Shown piece by piece: positions 33,845-43,528 of a stretch of 64,000 bases of DNA. The notes beneath the pieces were generated by a model. The model was not told where the DNA came from. It did no database searches and saw only the letters and a program-made list of their open reading frames with translations. A program made the translations under genes and the position numbers. The stretch spans positions 1 to 64,000 of the forward strand of contig JAVSLW010000004.1 in assembly GCA_039666455.1 (NCBI GenBank), given 5' to 3'. Origin of the DNA: Methanobacterium sp. (GTDB lineage Archaea > Methanobacteriota > Methanobacteria > Methanobacteriales > Methanobacteriaceae). Positions within the stretch are counted from its first letter, which is position 1; every line of letters starts with the position of its first letter.

Positions 33845-34594
33845 CTACTCAAAATTGTTATGAAATTCAAGGGCCATGGCATTTACTTTACCCTCTTTAT
33901 CTTTAATGTGATTTAAATCTGCTCTTACAGTCAAAACAGTTCCATTTTTGGCTAATATTGTAAATTCTTCTGAAGATATAGATGAACTAATTTTTAGCTT
34001 CTTTAAAGCATTGGATTCTCCATTATGAATTCTAAATACCTCTTCTAACTTATTATCAACTGCATCTTCCTGCATCCAGCCAGTGATATCTTCAGCCATG
34101 TTATTCATGAATTTGATCTTACCATCAGCATCTGTAACAATAAGGGCCTGGTTAATACTTTCAAGAAGTGCGGAAATCCATTGGTCATGTGTTTTTTCCA
34201 TTTTATGCCGGTAAAGAGTTATTTCAATAATACTATGCAGCTCACTTTCTTCAAAAGGCTTGTGAATAAATCCTGATGGTTCTTTAAGGACATATCCAGA
34301 AGGTTCAGTTTTTTTAGCTCTTTTAAAGGTGTTTTCATCTGAATAGGCAGTTAAATAAATTACAGGTATATCATAGTGCTTCTTAATCTCTTCTGCAGCT
34401 TCTATACCATCTATTTCACCTTCAAGCATGATATCCATCAAAATAAGATCTGGTTGAAGCTCCCCTGCTTTTTTTACTGCATCTTCACCAGAATATAGAA
34501 CAGCAGGTACCCTGTAACCTAAGCTCATAAGGCAGTCTTTTATGTCTTCAGCTGTAATTCTCTCATCTTCTACAACCATGATTTTTGCACTCAT
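33845..34594 (-). CDS. Response regulator with receiver and PAS domains
   Basis: 249 aa: receiver domain (1-125) with acidic pocket ED at 9-10, phospho-acceptor D54 in LILMDIMLEG, T82 and the conserved K112 in KPF; then a PAS domain (about 130-245). There is no DNA-binding domain, so it acts through protein contacts or diguanylate-free signalling. Just before KPF the segment EPSGYVLK is repeated as EPSGFIHK (97-104, 105-112), an eight-residue insertion in the beta5 region. No cognate kinase lies in the window. Confidence 0.85.
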   Translation of the reverse strand: MSAKIMVVEDERITAEDIKDCLMSLGYRVPAVLYSGEDAVKKAGELQPDLILMDIMLEGEIDGIEAAEEIKKHYDIPVIYLTAYSDENTFKRAKKTEPSGYVLKEPSGFIHKPFEESELHSIIEITLYRHKMEKTHDQWISALLESINQALIVTDADGKIKFMNNMAEDITGWMQEDAVDNKLEEVFRIHNGESNALKKLKISSSISSEEFTILAKNGTVLTVRADLNHIKDKEGKVNAMALEFHNNFE

Positions 34595-34663
34595 ATTATC
34601 CTCTCTAAAATATGCAAGCTAATGATTCATGCTTAGTATATGATTAATTAATGATAAATTTTC

Positions 34664-36181
34664 CTATCTCAAGATAAGTATCTTGTTTATTGCATCTAAA
34701 ACTGCTTCTACACTTGCCATAACAATATCCTCTGTTGTAGACCGCCCAGTCGCTTTATTTCCATCTTTATCTCCCATTATAACAAATACTTCGGCAAGAG
34801 CGTCGGTTCCGCCTGTTATCGCCTCTATATTATACTCTTGAAGTTCAATATCTGCTGTTTCACCCACAACACTTTGAATAGCATTTATAGCAGCATCCAC
34901 AGGCCCTACACCTGTTTTAGCCACAGTTTTGGTTTTGCCATCAATTCTAAGCTTTACAGTTGCTGTGGGCATGACACTGTTTCCGGTCATGACCGAAAAA
35001 CCTTCCAGTTTTACAATTTCTTCTTTGGCCCTTCCAAGGACACTTTCAGCTATAGCTCTTAAATCAGCGTCGGTAACACATTTTCCTTTATCTCCAAGGG
35101 CTTTAACCTGATCAAATACCTTTTTAAACTGTTCATTGTCTAATTCTATCCCATACTCATCAAGCTTTGATTTAATAGCCTTTGCGCCCGTATGTTTTCC
35201 TAAAACGATTCTTCGAGTGTGACCCACTATTTCAGGGGTGATTGCTTCGTAGGTTTCTGCCTTTGCAAGCACGCCGTGGACATGTATCCCTGCCTCATGT
35301 GCAAAAGCATTTTCTCCAACTATAGCTTTGTTTGGAGGCATTTTTACTCCAGTGATTCTTGAAACGAATTCTGAAATATTCACCAGATTTTCAGTTTTAA
35401 TATCCATTTTAATGCCGTATTCTATGATTAAAGCCATTACAACTTCTTCCAGTGACGCATTTCCTGCACGTTCGCCCAGTCCATTTACAGTTACATGAAC
35501 CTGGCTGGCACCAGCCTCTACTGAAGATAGGGAATTGGCCACTGCAAGTCCAAAATCATCATGGCAGTGCACACTTACTGGAACATTTAATTCTTTTTTA
35601 AGCTCTCTTATAAGCCATTTCATGGAAGTTGGGACCATGACACCAACTGTATCGGGAACATTTATATAATCTACTCCTGCATCCTCAACTGCCCTGTAAA
35701 TTTCTTTTAGATAATCAAATTCTGTTCTTGTGGCGTCTTCTGCTGAAAATTCAGCGGTGATATCATGGTCCTTTATATATTCAACTGCATCTACTGATTT
35801 GCTTAAAATTTCTTCTTTGCTCATTTTAAGCTTAAATTCTCTGTGAAGTGGCGAAGTACCAATAAAAGTGTGTATATAATCAACATCACAGTCAATTGCA
35901 GCGTCCAGATCTCCTTTTAAAGGTCTTGCCAGACCACAGATCTGGGCATTAAAACCCATTTTTAGAATTTCACGAGCTGCCTCTTTTTCACCGCTTGAAG
36001 AAGCAGGAAATCCCGCCTCTATCACATTAACACCAAGATCATCAAGCCTTTTTGCAATTCTTATCTTTTCATCTACTGTTATTGCAACACCAGGTGTCTG
36101 TTCACCGTCTCTTAGCGTCGTGTCAAATATTCTTACCGTTTCCGGTAGATTCATCTCTTTTTTAACTTTTTCTATATACAT
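34664..36181 (-). CDS. leuA: 2-isopropylmalate synthase (LeuA), possibly citramalate synthase
   Basis: The 505-aa protein has the DRE-TIM barrel start VRIFDTTLRDGEQTPG (residues 16-31), HCHDDFGLAVANS (about 198-210), GERAGNASLEEV and HEAGIHVHG metal site, then a LeuA regulatory domain from about residue 390. That domain is the site of leucine inhibition. The close paralogues citramalate synthase and homocitrate synthase share this layout; LeuA is my preferred call because of the HCHDDFGLAVANS and full regulatory tail. The promoter carries an inverted repeat around its TATA box (36210-36234). Confidence 0.8.
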   Translation of the reverse strand: MYIEKVKKEMNLPETVRIFDTTLRDGEQTPGVAITVDEKIRIAKRLDDLGVNVIEAGFPASSSGEKEAAREILKMGFNAQICGLARPLKGDLDAAIDCDVDYIHTFIGTSPLHREFKLKMSKEEILSKSVDAVEYIKDHDITAEFSAEDATRTEFDYLKEIYRAVEDAGVDYINVPDTVGVMVPTSMKWLIRELKKELNVPVSVHCHDDFGLAVANSLSSVEAGASQVHVTVNGLGERAGNASLEEVVMALIIEYGIKMDIKTENLVNISEFVSRITGVKMPPNKAIVGENAFAHEAGIHVHGVLAKAETYEAITPEIVGHTRRIVLGKHTGAKAIKSKLDEYGIELDNEQFKKVFDQVKALGDKGKCVTDADLRAIAESVLGRAKEEIVKLEGFSVMTGNSVMPTATVKLRIDGKTKTVAKTGVGPVDAAINAIQSVVGETADIELQEYNIEAITGGTDALAEVFVIMGDKDGNKATGRSTTEDIVMASVEAVLDAINKILILR

Positions 36182-36209
36182 AAATAATACTCTCCTCTTG
36201 GTCTGGCAA

Positions 36210-36234
36210 TGGTATATTTATTTGAAGTATACCA
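36210..36234 (-). promoter_or_regulatory. leuA promoter with inverted repeat
   Basis: TGGTATA (36210-36216) and TATACCA (36228-36234) flank an AT-rich box (AAATAAATATA read leftwards), probably the TATA element. The start codon is about 30 bp away. The repeat looks like an operator, for example for a leucine-responsive Lrp-type regulator (inference). Confidence 0.5.
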
Positions 36235-36281
36235 ATAAAAAAATATGTATGTAAAATATAAAATAAATGAATTTGCAAAAG

Positions 36282-37073
36282 CTATGCACCCATACTGAGA
36301 CTTAAAAAATTTCTTAAGCCCGGAGCAAGACCTAAAATAAATATTGCAAGTTTTAGCATGTTTTTAATGGTATTATCCTCAATATATAGGTCTATCACGT
36401 AAAGTGCAGCTAAAATTACAGCTATTTTTAATGGAAACATTACAAATGCAGTTCCTGCAAGGCCTGTAAGCGCATTTGGAAGAACGTGCTGTTCAGCGTA
36501 GCCATAAAAGTCCACTGCAATAAATGTTGATGATGCATCAAATAACTGAGCTGAAAGAACACCCAAATTGAATTTATTCTTTAAAAGACCCCATTTATTC
36601 CTTAAAAGCCAAAAAAATGAGGATACAACTGCCCATATGCCAGTAACTTCAAAAAATGCAGTCCAATTTATGTGATTTATGAATAAAATATTGGGAATAC
36701 ATAAAATAGTGCCTGCAATAAACATTGGATATCTGTAATCAAAATTTGTCTTCTTTTCAACATAAACAGATATTAGAAGTACTGCAATTGTTATAAATCC
36801 TGTTAATATGTAAATTCCAGGAGTAACAAGCCACAGAGTGAGGGGATATATGCCATTATCTACAAGGGCCCTGGCACTTGATCCAAACAATATAAAGGGA
36901 ATCAGTGGAATAAAAAGATCTCCTGGATCCTTTTTGATGTATTTAAACATTTTTATAACTAATATTACCACAATTCCCAGTATAATTCCAAAAACAATTG
37001 TATTAAACAATGTGTAGCCGGGGTGAAGGTAAAAAAAATTGTCCTGAATGAATTGTGAAATTGAATCTAACAT
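36282..37073 (-). CDS. DUF63 family membrane protein
   Basis: The 263-aa protein has about seven membrane helices and the family landmarks FLHPGY-like (FYLHPGYTLFN), IPFILFGSSARALVDNG (about 58-74) and FDASSTFIAVDFYGYAEQHVLPN (about 178-200). DUF63 is an archaeal family of unknown function. It lies between leuA and the stress protein gene with separate flanking gaps. Confidence 0.85.
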   Translation of the reverse strand: MLDSISQFIQDNFFYLHPGYTLFNTIVFGIILGIVVILVIKMFKYIKKDPGDLFIPLIPFILFGSSARALVDNGIYPLTLWLVTPGIYILTGFITIAVLLISVYVEKKTNFDYRYPMFIAGTILCIPNILFINHINWTAFFEVTGIWAVVSSFFWLLRNKWGLLKNKFNLGVLSAQLFDASSTFIAVDFYGYAEQHVLPNALTGLAGTAFVMFPLKIAVILAALYVIDLYIEDNTIKNMLKLAIFILGLAPGLRNFLSLSMGA

Positions 37074-37165
37074 AAATTTAATAGAAATTCAGATAATTTA
37101 AGCTTTTTTATACATGTTGAGCCTGTCCCCTAATTAATTCTTCCACCTTAAATTCTGCTTATTTT

Positions 37166-37612
37166 TTAAGAAACCACATTAACAGGGACTTTTGATTTCC
37201 TCACCACTCGATCAGCTGTACTTCCAAGCAGGAATTGTTCTATTCCATGTTTACCAGATTTTCCAATCACTATCTGATCTACGCTTTCTTCTTCAGCAAT
37301 TTTAAGTATGATATCTGCAGGTTTACCTTCTCTAATCATGGTTCTAAGATTGACATTTTTACACTCGCCTACACATTGTGCTTCTTCTATCTTTTTTTTA
37401 AATTTTTCGACTGCTCCTTTTCCTTCTTTTTTTAATTGTTCATATAATTGTTTTCTTAGATCCTGCTGTGGTAATGCATCTAAATAAGAGGCATCAATCA
37501 CATATAAAACAATGATATCGGCACCATTTAAACCTACCATCGAAATAGCTTGTTCTCCTGCTTTTTCTGCCTGTTTAGAATTATCTGTGGCTAACAATAT
37601 TTTTTCGCTCAT
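37166..37612 (-). CDS. Universal stress protein (UspA family)
   Basis: The 148-aa protein starts ILLATDNSKQAEKAGEQA and ends with the ATP-binding loop VIGKSGKHGIEQFLLGSTADRVVRKSKVPV (G-2X-G-9X-G-S/T type), so it is the ATP-binding type. The insertion VGECKNVN has two Cys around residues 77-84. ATG 37612 follows GGAGATAATT. Confidence 0.9.
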   Translation of the reverse strand: MSEKILLATDNSKQAEKAGEQAISMVGLNGADIIVLYVIDASYLDALPQQDLRKQLYEQLKKEGKGAVEKFKKKIEEAQCVGECKNVNLRTMIREGKPADIILKIAEEESVDQIVIGKSGKHGIEQFLLGSTADRVVRKSKVPVNVVS

Positions 37613-37670
37613 AATTATCTCCGGAAATTAAATTCTTAATTATTATGTACAACCGGGAATAAATAATATT

Positions 37671-38031
37671 ATGGAAATTCTCATACAGCCCGTTGGAAAG
37701 ATAGTAAATGAAGTTCTTTTTATTCTAAAAGAGTCTTTAGAGGAAATATTCAGTATTAAATGCCATATATCAAAAGATATCCTAAATATACCTGATGAAT
37801 CTTACAATTCATCCAGAAATCAATATTATTCAACAGGAATTTTTAAAAAGAGTCTTAAAAGAGGCTGTTCATGAAATGGGACATACTTTTGGGATTCCGC
37901 ACTGTGAAAATCATTTATGTGTGATGCATTTCAGTAATAGCATAGTGGAAACTGATATAAAAGGCGCTGGATTTTGCAGGAATTGTTTAAATGAACTTAA
38001 AAATATGTACAGGGATTTAAAAAGAAGTTAA
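37671..38031 (+). pseudogene. Archaemetzincin with internal deletion and frameshift
   Basis: The first frame (37671-37874) encodes the N-terminal EILIQPVGKIVNEVL...YNSSRNQYYSTGIF of archaemetzincin (AmzA). The next frame, entered near 37845, encodes KEAVHEMGHTFGIPHC, a complete HEXXHXXGXXHC zinc site, then CVMHFSNS and GFCRNC for the second zinc. The middle of the protease (about 70 residues in relatives I know) is missing at the join. The broken frame and lost core make an active peptidase unlikely. The end overlaps the convergent PHP gene. Confidence 0.78.
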
Positions 38032-38675
38032 ATTCTTTTAATCTTTTTATTCAGAACTTCCTTTAATATTAAAGGTAGGGGTGTTCTATCGCCAAATACA
38101 CAGGTTTTACCTGATAAAATACCCCGAATTATGCTACAAACAGAAAAATCAGCTTCTAATTCAGTTACACAGCTTCCTATAGCTCCGGGAAAATGTGCAT
38201 CACTTGCTCCAATTTGAGGTATCCCTCTTTTTTCTGCAAGCTTTTTGGCTTTCCAGTTAGAATAACCCAGGATATATCGTGAATTTAATGTTTCTATGGC
38301 ATCTACATCCAGTGTTTTAACGTAATCGCATAGTCCTTCTCTGTAACGCACAAAAGGATGTGGAATAACAGCTATTCCTCCCTGTTCTCTTATCCTGTCA
38401 ATTGTTTCTTCTGGAGATATTCTGGATGGAATTTCTTCTTGAATCCCCAGTGCAACAATGTGGCCTTTTAAAGTACTTATTTCCATTGCAGGAATAATAA
38501 GAAAATCTTCCAGTCCCTTAGCTTCTTTAATACCTTCTATTGAACCTTTAATTGAATTATGATCTGCTATTGCAACTGCATCAAGACCTATCTTTCTTGA
38601 TCTTTTAACAATCTCCTTTGGAGTCATTCTGGAATCATTAGAATATCTGCTGTGAACATGAGGATCTATAATCAT
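38028..38675 (-). CDS. PHP-domain phosphoesterase
   Basis: The 215-aa protein carries the PHP metal motifs: DPHVHSRYSNDS (residues 3-14), AIADHNS, IPAMEIST with catalytic Glu, VIPHPFVRY and GASDAHFPG. Members hydrolyse nucleotide 3',5'-bisphosphates or oligonucleotides. It overlaps the DUF1786 gene by four bases, so the two are translated together. Confidence 0.88.
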   Translation of the reverse strand: MIIDPHVHSRYSNDSRMTPKEIVKRSRKIGLDAVAIADHNSIKGSIEGIKEAKGLEDFLIIPAMEISTLKGHIVALGIQEEIPSRISPEETIDRIREQGGIAVIPHPFVRYREGLCDYVKTLDVDAIETLNSRYILGYSNWKAKKLAEKRGIPQIGASDAHFPGAIGSCVTELEADFSVCSIIRGILSGKTCVFGDRTPLPLILKEVLNKKIKRI

Positions 38676-39712
38676 TTAAAACCCCGTATATTTGACTTAA
38701 TAGCTTTAATAAGTCCTACTGGACCTGTCATCATCACGTCTCCTGCGGGAGCTGCATAATGCACATTAAAATCAGTTTTCTCCAGTACTTTTCGGCGGGG
38801 GCCCGTCGCAACTATGGCCTCAAAATCATCTATCGGCTTTAAAGACCATGCTCCGTGCCCATGATCTTCATGCACTTCCTCATGAGTTATAGACCCGTCT
38901 GCAAGTTTCCCTACAAACATTTCTATCTTATCAGGAGTCATTTTGCGGGTATGGTGTTCAAATACTCCTACAATTTTTCCATTATCAAAAGCTGCTGCCA
39001 GAGAGTGTCCGTTTCCAATGTCCATAGCTATAAATTTTTTAAGACCTTTTACATCTCTGTCACATGTTGCACCACAAATAGATGCGAACTTTGAATCCAT
39101 TACTGCAGTGTTATATTCTTTAAATGCTCTAAATACAGCATTAATTCTTGTAAAATAATCTGGAGCACTGCCAAAGTATGCAAATTCTTCTGGCCTTTTG
39201 GGAACATCTAATTTTTCCCTGATCTTCATGAATCTAAAATTTCTATCTCCCATACCTTCCATAAACCCATGATCCTGGACTGCTACCCCTAAAAAGTCGA
39301 AATGAGGATCAACATCAAATTTAGATAAAGATCCACCTATTGCATCCAGATCCACATCTTTAAGCTCAATTTCAGTTAAATTTTTATATTTTTCTATTTT
39401 CCAGGGAGACACTATTTCAATTCCTAAAGACCTTACAAAATTTAGATCATCCCTTATTGTTCTTGCAGCATTTTCAGTCATGAAGACTTTGTTTCCCTGG
39501 TCCAAATGATCTTTTACTGCTTTATTTATGGGACCTCCACCCATAGTTTCCCCTTTTATAAATAAATCTCCCTCAAATTTACTTATTCTGTCTGCAATTA
39601 TCTTTGTGGGGGAGGGCATCACCAGCTTTGGAGAATTTTCAATGGACTCGTCTGTATTATAAAGCATGATATCCTGGGTACCAGAACCTACATCAATAGC
39701 TAAAATCTTCAT
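38672..39712 (-). CDS. DUF1786 family protein (actin-like ATPase fold)
   Basis: The 346-aa protein begins ILAIDVGSGTQDIMLYN (phosphate 1 loop of actin/Hsp70-type ATPases) and has FIAMDIGNGHSLAAAFDNGKIV (phosphate 2 loop) near 227-248 and PVGLIKAI at the end. The family is annotated near pyruvate formate-lyase activase-like proteins; its function is unknown. It starts the two-gene unit with the PHP protein. Confidence 0.82.
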   Translation of the reverse strand: MKILAIDVGSGTQDIMLYNTDESIENSPKLVMPSPTKIIADRISKFEGDLFIKGETMGGGPINKAVKDHLDQGNKVFMTENAARTIRDDLNFVRSLGIEIVSPWKIEKYKNLTEIELKDVDLDAIGGSLSKFDVDPHFDFLGVAVQDHGFMEGMGDRNFRFMKIREKLDVPKRPEEFAYFGSAPDYFTRINAVFRAFKEYNTAVMDSKFASICGATCDRDVKGLKKFIAMDIGNGHSLAAAFDNGKIVGVFEHHTRKMTPDKIEMFVGKLADGSITHEEVHEDHGHGAWSLKPIDDFEAIVATGPRRKVLEKTDFNVHYAAPAGDVMMTGPVGLIKAIKSNIRGFK

Positions 39713-39813
39713 GTTACTATATTTGATTTCATATTTTATAAATCATCTAAACTGGATAGTTTGAAATTTGATCGTCACATTTTCCTCCTACGGGCATCAT
39801 AAAAAAAGAGTGT

Positions 39814-41163
39814 TTATTCAGATAAATGCTTTTTAATAAGATTTACGCCCCATTCTACCATTGTTTTTGCTTCCTCTTTTGTTTTAGCCTCTGCAAAGCA
39901 TCTAAATATTGGTTCTGTTCCAGAAGGCCTTATTATAACCCATCCTTCTTCTTTAATTATTTTAACACCGTCTGTGGTATCAACTTTAAATTCCCTGGTT
40001 TCTTCTGCAATTTTCTGCATTACAACCTGTTTAAGCTCCTCAGGACACTTTATTTTCATTTTTTCAGAATAATAAACAGGCAATTCCTCTACAAGCCTGG
40101 AGAGAGGTTTCCCTGATTTTGCAATTATTTCAACAATCTTTGCTGCTGAAAGTGCAGCGTCCCTTCCATAGACAAAATCAGGGAATATTAAACCACCATT
40201 TTCTTCGCCGCCGAAAAGGCCTTTTTTATCTTTTAATTTTCTTGCAACTACTAAATCTCCAACCTTTGTTGCTATAACTTCGCCGTTATATTCATTTGCT
40301 ATATCATAAATTGCAGTTGATGTTGCAACTGTGGTAACGATTAAACCGCCTTTATTTTCCTTAAGCATGTATTTTTCTACAAGTGCAAATGATTTATCTC
40401 CAAAAACAAAATTTCCATTCTCATCAATACAGATAGTACGATCCGCATCCCCGTCATGGGCAAGCCCCACATCTGCACCTGTTGCCTTTACAACTTCGAT
40501 TAATTCTTTAAGATTCGGTTCTGTAGGTTCAGGGTCTCTACCTGGGAAAAATCCATCGGGCTGACAGTTCATGGTAATAACTTCACAGCCAAGCTCCCTC
40601 AAGATGTAAGGTGTTGTAAAACAGGCTGCTCCACTTCCACAGTCAACAATCACCTTTAATTTTGCATTTCCAATTGTATCTGCATCAACCCGCTTTATAA
40701 CTTCCTGGATGTATTCTTCAAGTATGCTGGAATTTTTCTCTAACTCTCCAATCTCATCCCATGATACTCTATCAGGAGCATCATTAAAGAACATTTCTTC
40801 TATCTTTAATTCTGTTTCATCTGGAGTTCCTATTCCATCAAAATCAACCAGCTTTAATCCATTGTATTCTGCAGGGTTATGGGAAGCTGTAATAATAATT
40901 CCAGCATCATAGTAGTTTCTAACTGCGTACTGAAGGGCAGGAGTGGGTAAAAATCCAAGATCCACCACATCACATCCTGAAGATAATAATCCGGATATTA
41001 CAGCGTGCTTTATCATTTCTGTGGAAGTTCGGGTATCTCCTCCAACTGCAACTTTGCCCTTTACAAGTGATCCATAGGAAGCAGCAATTTTTGATGCAAA
41101 TTCTGGCGTTAGTTCTGTATTGGCCAATCTTCTAACTCCAAATGTTCCAAATAATCTTTTCAT
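39814..41163 (-). CDS. Phosphoglucosamine/phosphomanno-mutase
   Basis: The 449-aa alpha-D-phosphohexomutase has four domains with TASHNPAEYNGLK (phosphoserine loop, serine near residue 92), the metal loop DGDADRT (about 240-246), the sugar loop GEENGG (about 320) and the phosphate loop RPSGTEPIFR. It probably feeds UDP-GlcNAc or UDP-TalNAc for pseudomurein. ATG 41163 follows GGTGAAACTT; the GTG at 41172 is inside the site. GlmM versus ManB cannot be fixed from sequence. Confidence 0.85.
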   Translation of the reverse strand: MKRLFGTFGVRRLANTELTPEFASKIAASYGSLVKGKVAVGGDTRTSTEMIKHAVISGLLSSGCDVVDLGFLPTPALQYAVRNYYDAGIIITASHNPAEYNGLKLVDFDGIGTPDETELKIEEMFFNDAPDRVSWDEIGELEKNSSILEEYIQEVIKRVDADTIGNAKLKVIVDCGSGAACFTTPYILRELGCEVITMNCQPDGFFPGRDPEPTEPNLKELIEVVKATGADVGLAHDGDADRTICIDENGNFVFGDKSFALVEKYMLKENKGGLIVTTVATSTAIYDIANEYNGEVIATKVGDLVVARKLKDKKGLFGGEENGGLIFPDFVYGRDAALSAAKIVEIIAKSGKPLSRLVEELPVYYSEKMKIKCPEELKQVVMQKIAEETREFKVDTTDGVKIIKEEGWVIIRPSGTEPIFRCFAEAKTKEEAKTMVEWGVNLIKKHLSE

Positions 41164-41430
41164 AAGTTTCACCGTCCTTGGGTTAATTAAATATCAAAAG
41201 CATTGACTATACTTTTTTTAATGTTTTCAATATTAACTTTTTACGATTCCAGATATTAGTCATTGTTTAAAGTCAATACTTAAAAATTTGGTAAATTTCA
41301 ATAAAAGAGGTTCAGGTGTGCTTTTCCAGACACTTTTTAATTATTATCATAAAAAGATTTAAATAAAAGGGATTAATAAGATTGATTATCCTTTTAAAGA
41401 TGTCCTGGTTCAGATTAAGGAATTTATAAA

Positions 41431-42132
41431 ATGAAATCTGTCACAATAATTCCAGCATACAACGAAGAAAACGCCATAGGAGATGTTGTAAATCGTTCAA
41501 TACAATATTCAGACGTTATTGTAGTTGATGACGGCTCAACTGACGATACATATAATCAGGCCAAAAAAGCAGGTGCTGAAGTAATAAAACACGGAAAAAA
41601 TAAGGGTAAAGGGGCAGCTATAAAATCAGGGCTAACCAAAGCTTTAAAAGATGGTTATAATTCTTTTGTTTTGATAGATGGAGATGGACAGCATGATCCA
41701 GCAGATATACCTTTATTTTTTTCTTTTACTGGAGAATATGGTCTTATTATCGGGTCAAGATTCATAAAGGGCAATCCTGAAAACATGCCCCTTACAAGAA
41801 AGGTATCCAATAAGGTTACAACAAAGCTTATTAAATATGCAACTGGATACGAGATTACCGATAGTCAAAGCGGCTTCCGGGCGTTATCAAAAGGGTGTGT
41901 AAAATTTTTTTTAGATATAAAATACGATGATTATATTTATGAATCAGAAATGATTTATAAGGCCGCTGAAAACAAAGTCAGGTTAAAGGAAGTGGCTGTA
42001 TCCAGTAGATACAGCCTTGAAAAATCCCATATAACCAAAATGAACATTTTAAAATACGCCTTTTTTATTGTAGTGCTTCTTTGCAAAAAAACTTGGCTTA
42101 AAAAAGCCAGTAATTTAAGGGGATGGCTTTGA
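41431..42132 (+). CDS. Family 2 glycosyltransferase (dolichol-phosphate type)
   Basis: The 233-aa GT-A enzyme shows IIPAYNEENAIGDVV (residues 5-19), DDGSTDDT and LIDGDGQHDPADI (about 82-94), and QSGFRAL near 150. It resembles DPM1/AglD-type transferases that charge a lipid carrier. It overlaps the flippase-like gene by about 10 bp, so they are a two-gene glycosylation unit. Confidence 0.88.
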   Translation: MKSVTIIPAYNEENAIGDVVNRSIQYSDVIVVDDGSTDDTYNQAKKAGAEVIKHGKNKGKGAAIKSGLTKALKDGYNSFVLIDGDGQHDPADIPLFFSFTGEYGLIIGSRFIKGNPENMPLTRKVSNKVTTKLIKYATGYEITDSQSGFRALSKGCVKFFLDIKYDDYIYESEMIYKAAENKVRLKEVAVSSRYSLEKSHITKMNILKYAFFIVVLLCKKTWLKKASNLRGWL

Positions 42133-43135
42133 AAAGGTATTATGTTTTTATCATCAGTTTATCATTGATATTTTTACTTATATTATGGATAGATCCGGTT
42201 AACATAATAAATGCCTTTAAAAATGCTGACTGGAAGTGGCTTTTAGCTGCACTTATAATCCATTTCCTTGCTGTGGCTGTAAGGTCTCTTAGATGGGGGT
42301 TTATAATAGATAAACCATACGAGTTTAAGAATAATTTCATAGTAAAAACGATAGGCCTTTTTGCAGGGAATTTCTCTCCTATGAGAAGTGCTGGAGAAGT
42401 GATGAGCGCTGTTGCAGGTAAAAATATCAACAGAATAACATTACATGAGGGATTATCAGCAGGGCTAACTGAAAGATTCTTTGATCTCCTTATTGTAGGA
42501 ATTTTGCTTGTTATGGCATCTATATGGATAGAAAATGTGCGATATTTGTCGATTACAGGGGCGTTTTTATCTTTAGCAATTTTAACATTGATTTATTTTA
42601 TAAACTGGAGAGAAAATGCAGGAATACTAATTTATGAAAAGATCCACCCTTTTTTATGCAGGCTTCCGGTTAATGAAAAATTTGTGGAAGGCATGTACTT
42701 TAAATTTAAGGACGGTATCAGGGGAATGACTTCACACACCAGCTCGTTTACTACAGGAAAAAATCTTTTTGTAGTACTTTTTTAGCAGTTTTATCATGGC
42801 TTTTAGAGTGTTTAAGATTATACGTTGTTTTCCATGCTTTTAATGCACAGATAGATTTTGCAACAGTTGTTATAATATTTCTGCTTGCAAACTTTGTAGG
42901 GGTGGTTTCTGCGCTTCCAGGAGGAATAGGATCAATTGAAATATCTTTAACAGGTCTATTTTTGTTGTTCGGTGTCCCAGAGGCATTGGCTGGAAGTATA
43001 GCTTTAGCAGATAGAATGGTTTCATTTTGGGCTGTAAGTGCTCTTGGAGTTATATTTTCTTCATACTATGCACGTGACATACTTAATGAGGTTAAAGAAT
43101 ATACTCTGGGAATTACTGCTACCAAAGATAAATAG
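42123..43135 (+). pseudogene. Lysylphosphatidylglycerol-synthase-like membrane protein (UPF0104), frameshifted
   Basis: The first frame (42123-42785) encodes about 220 residues with several membrane helices and ends in LFVVLF. The rest, LAVLSWLLECLRLYVVFHAF to GGIGSIEISLTGLF, continues in the -1 frame to 43135. The break is in a run of six T at 42778-42783; seven T would restore one 338-aa protein of normal length. Related proteins sit beside GT2 enzymes and take part in lipid-linked sugar transfer. It is either a true recent frameshift, a sequencing error or slippage. Confidence 0.8.
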
Positions 43136-43141
43136 GAGTGT

Positions 43142-43528
43142 TTAATACACAATTTTTATGGATCTGGTATTTTCAACTATTAATTGTGCACTTCCCCTAT
43201 ATTCCTTAACATTTCCAACAATTTTAACACGTCTATTTTCAAAATTTCGTGGATCAGTTCCTTCTCTACGGAATTCGTCAGCAAGTGAACCAAAAATAAC
43301 TACCTTTATCTCTCCAGTCCCGTCGATCACTGATAAAATGTACAGATTACCGGGATTTTCTACTGTGCGTACCAGTCCATGAATAGCTAAATCCTCCCCC
43401 ACATGATTTTTATTTATATCTTCAATCTTAAATTCCCGGGGTACTATTTCACCAGAGAAAAATATCATCCCTGCTAAACCAAAAACAGTAGTTACAAGTG
43501 CAATTTGAAAAACATACTTATCATGCAT
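43142..43528 (-). CDS. Membrane-anchored OB-fold protein
   Basis: 128 aa from ATG 43528 (AAGGAAG upstream; a further in-frame ATG at 43579 lacks a site). One N-terminal membrane helix (about 6-25) is followed by an OB fold of the tRNA-anti/nucleic-acid-binding type (IHGLVRTVEN...SVIDGTGEIKVVIFG...KIVGNVKEYRGSAQLIVE). The OB fold probably faces outside. Its role is unknown. Confidence 0.75.
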   Translation of the reverse strand: MHDKYVFQIALVTTVFGLAGMIFFSGEIVPREFKIEDINKNHVGEDLAIHGLVRTVENPGNLYILSVIDGTGEIKVVIFGSLADEFRREGTDPRNFENRRVKIVGNVKEYRGSAQLIVENTRSIKIVY

